Shown here: positions 59,914-64,000 of the stretch, piece after piece
Layout of the letters: each line of letters starts with the position of its first letter
Position numbering within the stretch: position 1 is the stretch's first letter
Origin: Nocardioidaceae bacterium SCSIO 66511
Lineage (GTDB): Bacteria; Actinomycetota; Actinomycetes; Propionibacteriales; Nocardioidaceae
Direction: 5' to 3'
DNA: 64,000 nucleotides
Assembly (NCBI GenBank): GCA_023100825.1
Contig: CP095846.1
Span: 4,030,001 to 4,094,000, forward strand
The notes under the pieces: generated by a model
Seen by the model: the letters and a program-made list of their open reading frames with translations, nothing else
What the model was told of the DNA's origin: nothing
The model's database searches: none
Translations under genes and position numbers: made by a program

Positions 59914-60921
59914 TCAGAACAACACCAGCGTCAGACCAAGGGACACGGAGGCGGCCACACCGGTCGAAGCGGCGGCCAGGCCGAACGCCCGCCACGGAAC
60001 CGGGAACAGCGCAGCGACCCGCATCATCAGCCCGAGGCCGAACATCGCGCACGCGAGCAGCAGGGTGGTTGCCACGTCGGCCACACCCAACACCGAGTCG
60101 CCGAGCAGGCCGGTCGTACGTACCACCGCCGCGGCGACGAAGCCGACGACGAACCACGGTACGAGCGGGGTCGCGGCGCTCGTATCCTCAACCGGCGCGA
60201 CCGAGCGGTCGCGTCTCTGCGCAGCGACGAACGCGAACGCCAGCAGGGACACGCGGCCGAGTTTGATCGTCGTCGCAATGGCGACCGCAGCAGCACCGGC
60301 CGCGGAAGCCGCGGCAACCACTTGCGCGACCTCGTGAACAGAGGCTCCTGCCCAGACTCCCAGTTGCGTATCACTCAAGCCCAGCAGCGATCCCGCGATC
60401 GGCAGCGCAATGATCATCGCCGTACCGAACACCGTGACCAGCGCAATCGACAGCGCCACGTCTTCGTCCCTGCGCCGGATACCCGTCTCGACGGCGGCGA
60501 TCGCCGACGCACCGCAGATCGAGAAGCCGGCCGCGATCAGACTCACCAGGCCGTGCTCGAGTCCGAGCCGCCGCCCGATGTAACAGGTGAGCGTGAACGT
60601 CGCGACGACGGTGACCGCGATGACGGCACACCCGCGGGTCCCGACAGCTGCGAGGTCCTGCAGCGGCAGGCGCAGTCCGAGGAGTACGACGCCGACTCGA
60701 AGGAGCAGTTTGGTGATCCGCTGCTGATCGCGCAGCCAACGATGGCCGCCCAGTCGCGAGTTGCCGACCACCGCGCCGAGGACGAGCGCGATCAGCAGCG
60801 GACTCGCGAGAGGAAAGACGACTGCAATGGCGCTTGCTAACAGCGCGGCCGCGACGGGTATCCCGAGACCGCCGAGAGTACGCGCGTACGCAGCGGGTCT
60901 CGACGTGGTTTTCAACAGCAT
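59914..60921 (-). CDS. YeiH/UPF0324 family putative sulfate exporter
   Basis: This 335-residue membrane protein has about ten helices. Hallmarks are ALVLGAVVGNSRLGGH near 45, LLLRVGVVLLGLRLPL near 75, SLIAAGFSICGASAIAAVETGI near 128, LSIALVTVFGTAMIIALPIAGSLLGL and GVWAGASVHEVAQVVAAA near 190. The family is annotated as a sulfate/sulfite or related anion exporter in a CPA-like fold. A divergent LysR gene mirrors the E. coli yeiH-yeiE arrangement, supporting inducible regulation by that regulator. Confidence 0.92.
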   Translation of the reverse strand: MLLKTTSRPAAYARTLGGLGIPVAAALLASAIAVVFPLASPLLIALVLGAVVGNSRLGGHRWLRDQQRITKLLLRVGVVLLGLRLPLQDLAAVGTRGCAVIAVTVVATFTLTCYIGRRLGLEHGLVSLIAAGFSICGASAIAAVETGIRRRDEDVALSIALVTVFGTAMIIALPIAGSLLGLSDTQLGVWAGASVHEVAQVVAAASAAGAAAVAIATTIKLGRVSLLAFAFVAAQRRDRSVAPVEDTSAATPLVPWFVVGFVAAAVVRTTGLLGDSVLGVADVATTLLLACAMFGLGLMMRVAALFPVPWRAFGLAAASTGVAASVSLGLTLVLF

Positions 60922-60977
60922 GTATCCAGGCTCTACGACACCAACACCCGCCAGTAGGCCCCAAGAACTCGCCAGGT

Positions 60978-60994
60978 CATAAACTGACGTTATG
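60978..60994. promoter_or_regulatory. Small dyad in the yeiH-lysR spacer
   Basis: CATAA (60978-60982) and TTATG (60990-60994) are 7 bases apart; the right half overlaps the LysR ATG at 60992. In a 70-base spacer between a LysR gene and its divergent target, it is a candidate regulator site. LysR boxes normally have T-N11-A, and this is a weak form. Confidence 0.35.
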
Positions 60995-61867
60995 CCCTCT
61001 CGGATCGACCTGGAATCACTGCGGCTGATCGTCGCGATCGACCGTCACCACAGCCTCGGCGCGGCTGCACGCGAGCTCGGCATCAGCCAGCCCGCGGCGA
61101 GCGCGCGACTGCGCTCGATCGAGTCCGGATACCGACTGTCCCTGGTCTCTCGGTCTACGCGTGGCTCCGAGCTCACCGAAGACGGACGAGCAGTGTGCTC
61201 GTGGGCGGAGAATGTACTCCGCGAGGCCGACACCCTGCAGGCCGGTATCACCGCGCTCAGCGAGCAGCGTCAGGGTGGTCTCGAGATCGCGGCGAGCCTC
61301 ACGATCGCCGAGTACTTCCTCCCCCGCTGGCTCGGCGAAATGCAGCGCGTCCGCCCCGATGTGCACACCGCGCTGCGCGTCATGAACAGCGCCGATGTCG
61401 AGACCCAGGTCCGCCGACACGACGTTCGGTTGGGCTTCACCGAGAACCGCGCCCGCCCCTCGGGTATGTCGACCAGAACCGTCGGCAGCGACCGGCTGGT
61501 GGTCGTCGTCGCGGCACATCATCCGTGGAGCAGACGCTCGCACGTCAGCGCCGACGAGTTGGCGCAAACCCCTCTCGTACTCCGTGAATCCGGCAGCGGG
61601 ACCCGTGAGACCTTCGACCGTGCATTGGGCACCGAGCCGCGAATCGCACTCGAGGCGAGCTCGACGAGTGCACTGATCGGCGCGGCCGTGAACGGCGTCG
61701 GGCCGGCCGTGGTGTCGGAGGTCGCAGTACGCTCGCAGCTCGAGTCGGGTGTGCTCGTGGAGGTCGATGCCGGGCTCGACCTGCGTCGGCCGCTGCTGGC
61801 GATCTGGCGCTCCGACGAGACGCTACGCTCGCCCGCCACCGACCTCGTCGCCATCGCGGCCCGCTGA
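60992..61867 (+). CDS. LysR family regulator, YeiE-like
   Basis: This 291-residue regulator has the helix-turn-helix LRLIVAIDRHHSLGAAARELGISQPAASARLRSIESGYRLSLVSR at the N terminus (residues 7-50) and an effector domain from about 90. YeiE-type regulators sit divergently to the YeiH exporter and respond to sulfite in enterobacterial work. The last 45 bases overlap the convergent YbjN-domain gene. ATG at 60992 is annotated; the divergent spacer is only 70 bases. Confidence 0.92.
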   Translation: MPSRIDLESLRLIVAIDRHHSLGAAARELGISQPAASARLRSIESGYRLSLVSRSTRGSELTEDGRAVCSWAENVLREADTLQAGITALSEQRQGGLEIAASLTIAEYFLPRWLGEMQRVRPDVHTALRVMNSADVETQVRRHDVRLGFTENRARPSGMSTRTVGSDRLVVVVAAHHPWSRRSHVSADELAQTPLVLRESGSGTRETFDRALGTEPRIALEASSTSALIGAAVNGVGPAVVSEVAVRSQLESGVLVEVDAGLDLRRPLLAIWRSDETLRSPATDLVAIAAR

Positions 61868-62362
61868 AGCGTCGTCGGACTCGCGCTCCAGCCAACCCCG
61901 GAATGCTTCGAGGTTGCGCGTCGACTCGCCACGAGAGCGGCGCCAATCCCACTCCTTGCGGATCGAGCTCGCAAAGCCGAGCTCGAGGATCGTGTTGAAC
62001 GACTCGTCGGCGTACGTCAGCACCGCGCCGAGTACACGGTCGATCTCGTCGGGCGTCACGGCGTGCAGCGGCAGCCGCCCGTCGAGGTAGATGTCGCCGA
62101 CATAGTCGACTGCGAAGGCGACCGCGTACATCTTGAGATTGCGCTCGAGCAGCCACCGATAGACGGCCTGATGGTTCTCGTCGGGTTGGCGTGCGACGAA
62201 CGCATGGATGCCCAACGCCTGCTCGCCGACCTCGAGTCGACAGGCGGTCTTCAGCTTCCGCTCGCCAGGAAGCTCCACCTCGAACACACCGTCGCGGTGC
62301 TCGGTGAACGTCAGCTCTGCGTTCTCCAGACTGGACCGGATCGTGCCGGCGACCGTGCTCAC
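61823..62362 (-). CDS. YbjN domain-containing protein
   Basis: This 179-residue protein starts with GTG at 62362, overlapping the mshA stop by 4 bases. The YbjN (T3SS chaperone-like) domain includes [49 protein letters not shown] and [23 protein letters not shown]. The C terminus after about residue 145 ([17 protein letters not shown]) is low-complexity. The mshA-YbjN pairing is conserved in mycothiol producers, suggesting a linked role, but its biochemistry is not known. Its end overlaps the convergent LysR gene by 45 bases. Confidence 0.88.
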   Translation of the reverse strand: MSTVAGTIRSSLENAELTFTEHRDGVFEVELPGERKLKTACRLEVGEQALGIHAFVARQPDENHQAVYRWLLERNLKMYAVAFAVDYVGDIYLDGRLPLHAVTPDEIDRVLGAVLTYADESFNTILELGFASSIRKEWDWRRSRGESTRNLEAFRGWLERESDDASAGRDGDEVGGGRA

Positions 62363-63669
62363 GAGGCGACCTCCGTGTCGTGCAGGCGTCGCCCGATGGC
62401 GGCGCGGTAGACCTCGACCGTACGCTCCGCTGTCCGGCGCCACCCGAACCCGCTCGCGTGGCGCACCGCGGCCCGGGCGTACGCCTCTCGCATCGCGTCA
62501 TCACGAAGTAACGCGCCGATCGCCTCCGCGTAGTGCGTCGGATCGTGGGACGGCACGAGAATCCCGGTCTCGCCGTCGCGTACGGCCGTCGCGAGCCCGC
62601 CCACGTCTGCAGCGACTACGGGTGTCCCGCAGGCCTGGGCCTCGAGGGCAACCAGACCGAACGACTCGTTGTACGAAGGTACGCAGATCACCGATGCGGC
62701 GGCGTACCACCGCGCAAGCTCCTCCTGCCCGACCGGCGGGACGAACCGGACGACGTCGCGCAGACCCAGCTCGGCGGCCAACTCGACCAGTGCCGTCGGC
62801 CGCTCCAGCCCGGATCCCGATGGTCCTCCGACAACGGCGACGACGAGCGGCCCGTGCGCTTGCCTACGCTCGCGCAAGACCGCCGCAGCGCGTAGCAGTA
62901 CGTCGGGCGCCTTCAGCGGCTGGATTCGCCCGACGAAGAGCAGCACGTCGGCGGCTGGGTCGATGTCGAGCGCGTGCCGGGCGGCCGCAGCGTCACCGGA
63001 CGAAAAGGTCGCCAGGTCGACGCCCGGATGCACGACCGCGACGCGACGCGGGTCTGCGCGGTAGCCGTCGACCAACTCTGCCGCTTCGTCGTCGGTGTTG
63101 GCCACCAACGAGTCGGCGACATCGACGAGCTCCTGCTCACCGGCGATCCGCCCCGCGGACTCGGGCGCATCGCCCGCGGCGAGTGCGGCGTTCTTCACCT
63201 TGGCCATGGTGTGCATCGAGTGCACCAGCGGCACTCGCCAACGGTCTCTCGCGACCAGTCCGACCTGCCCGGACAACCAGTAGTGCGAGTGGATGACGTC
63301 GTACCGACCGGGCCCTTCATGCGCCTCGGCGCGCAGGACGTCGCGTGCGAAGGTGCACAGCTGCGCGGGCAGATCGGCCTTGTCGAGCTGCTCGAACGGT
63401 CCGGCCGCCACGTTGCGTACTGTGACGCCCTCGGCGACCTGGATCCTGCCCGGCTGACCCGACGATGTGGCGCGAGTGAAGATGTCCACCTCGATGCCGG
63501 CCTCCGACAGCCTCCGCGACAGCTCGCGTACGTAGACGTTCATACCTCCGGCGTCGCCGATGCCGGGTTGTTCGATCGGCGAGGTGTGCGCAGACAACAT
63601 CGCCACCCGACGAATCCCGCCGCCGGGGCCGCTGTCGAGTCCTCGCACGTACGCCACCTCGACACGCAC
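62359..63669 (-). CDS. mshA: D-inositol-3-phosphate glycosyltransferase (mycothiol synthesis)
   Basis: The 436-residue GT-B (GT4) enzyme transfers N-acetylglucosamine from UDP-GlcNAc to 1L-myo-inositol-1-phosphate, the first committed step of mycothiol. Landmarks are the N-terminal [15 protein letters not shown] substrate loop ([20 protein letters not shown], near residue 35), [14 protein letters not shown] near 125, [11 protein letters not shown] near 215, [14 protein letters not shown] near 247, and the donor-site [19 protein letters not shown] near 335. The frame is open to 63669; upstream in-frame starts inside the first 25 residues (for example [10 protein letters not shown]) are also possible, and the position shown is the longest consistent start. 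Confidence 0.95.
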   Translation of the reverse strand: MRVEVAYVRGLDSGPGGGIRRVAMLSAHTSPIEQPGIGDAGGMNVYVRELSRRLSEAGIEVDIFTRATSSGQPGRIQVAEGVTVRNVAAGPFEQLDKADLPAQLCTFARDVLRAEAHEGPGRYDVIHSHYWLSGQVGLVARDRWRVPLVHSMHTMAKVKNAALAAGDAPESAGRIAGEQELVDVADSLVANTDDEAAELVDGYRADPRRVAVVHPGVDLATFSSGDAAAARHALDIDPAADVLLFVGRIQPLKAPDVLLRAAAVLRERRQAHGPLVVAVVGGPSGSGLERPTALVELAAELGLRDVVRFVPPVGQEELARWYAAASVICVPSYNESFGLVALEAQACGTPVVAADVGGLATAVRDGETGILVPSHDPTHYAEAIGALLRDDAMREAYARAAVRHASGFGWRRTAERTVEVYRAAIGRRLHDTEVAS

Positions 63670-63768
63670 AACCGAGCGCTCCGGCGGGCCATTCCGACCC
63701 GTCCAAGCGCTGAGACCGCGACTTCTACAACCAGATGGCGACGTACGCCCGCGGATCAGCCGATCCGT

Positions 63769-64000
63769 TCAGCAGGGCCCGGGGCCGCCGTACCGGAACG
63801 CCCGTCGACCCTGCCATTTGAAGCCGTACTGGCCCGGCACCGAATACCACTTCGAGAACTTCGCCTTGCTCTTGCCGCGCACCGAGATGTTCCAGGCCCG
63901 GGCACCCTTGTGCTTGCGCGGGAGCTTGCCATTGCCCATATCGATGCAGCGACCTTTGCCCTTGGTGTAGGCGACTTCACCGAACACCTGCGCGGACGCG
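63769..64000 (-). CDS. Secreted protein of unknown function (C-terminal part only)
   Basis: The gene runs off the window. The visible 76 or so codons begin with ASAQ, which looks like a signal-peptidase cleavage site, followed by VFGEVAYTKGKGRCIDMGNG, basic residues KLPRKHKGARAWNISVRGKSKAK and a C-terminal GPGPC. Two cysteines (near CIDMG and the last residue) could form a disulfide. No family is recognised. An in-frame ATG at 63987 would omit the signal peptide and is less likely the true start. Confidence 0.6.
   Translation of the reverse strand, partial: ASAQVFGEVAYTKGKGRCIDMGNGKLPRKHKGARAWNISVRGKSKAKFSKWYSVPGQYGFKWQGRRAFRYGGPGPC

Noticed and set aside
12-63990. CRISPR arrays and insertion sequences
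   Set aside because: No regularly spaced direct repeats and no transposase motifs were seen on either strand.

Overview
The window is one strand-mixed, gene-dense stretch of a high-GC actinobacterial chromosome. The evidence is the gene set itself: MshA (mycothiol synthesis), CarD, the SenX3/RegX3-type phosphate two-component pair, actinobacterial IspF and Gpm, and many 4-base ATGA/GTGA stop-start overlaps. The mshA - ybjN - gpm - phoU - senX3/regX3 - carD - ispF - cysS - rlmB order is the familiar actinobacterial backbone. Nocardioidaceae-like Propionibacteriales is my best guess from gene content and a striking abundance of the word CGTAC/GTACG, but the sequence alone does not settle the family.

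Layout. 1-9.1 kb: a DrrA/DrrB-type exporter with a divergent TetR regulator and a shared operator, a second TetR with an aldo/keto reductase, a zinc alcohol dehydrogenase, trehalose-6-phosphate synthase, RidA, a WYL regulator, a P-loop protein and an aminoglycoside-phosphotransferase-fold kinase. 9.2-13.2 kb: a three-gene translationally coupled operon (alpha/beta hydrolase, GPH-type transporter, sphingosine-1-phosphate-lyase-like enzyme). 13.2-25.2 kb: housekeeping and accessory enzymes, including LysE, uracil-DNA glycosylase, an MFS/ArsR pair, nucleoside hydrolase, a Cys-phosphatase, DinB, a threonine-dehydratase-like enzyme, a methyltransferase, a stand-alone LigD-type polymerase domain and a secreted serine hydrolase. 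24.8-26.0 kb: a MerR operon with a textbook MerR promoter. 26.1-29.2 kb: a GntR-controlled aminotransferase-fold/NhaC-antiporter unit. 29.2-31.9 kb: a small, less GC-biased patch of orphan genes ending in a frameshifted integrase remnant at tRNA-Thr(TGT), interpreted as a decayed island.

32.0-44.7 kb: an amino-acid aldolase / aldonolactone oxidase / DUF4032 operon, small enzymes, a VWA lipoprotein, then a carboxylate catabolic operon (sodium:solute symporter, enoyl-CoA hydratase, CoA ligase, acyl-CoA dehydrogenase) downstream of a LysR gene. 44.8-64.0 kb: the conserved backbone (rlmB, cysS, a DapB-like reductase, a C39-peptidase cluster, a membrane molybdo-oxidoreductase, ispF, carD, regX3, senX3, phoU, gpm, mshA) interspersed with transporters, a secreted M23/SH3 protein, a YeiH exporter with its divergent LysR, and a partial secreted protein at the window end.

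The non-coding layer is rich. Several convergent gene pairs are separated by long inverted repeats, two of which (15.7 kb and 50.1 kb) are copies of one sequence family with identical loop length. A PHO-box-like repeat lies before phoU, several regulator genes have recognisable operators, and a 436-bp gene-free stretch at 58.0-58.4 kb contains competing hairpins around a tiny reading frame. No CRISPR array, insertion sequence or rRNA was seen.
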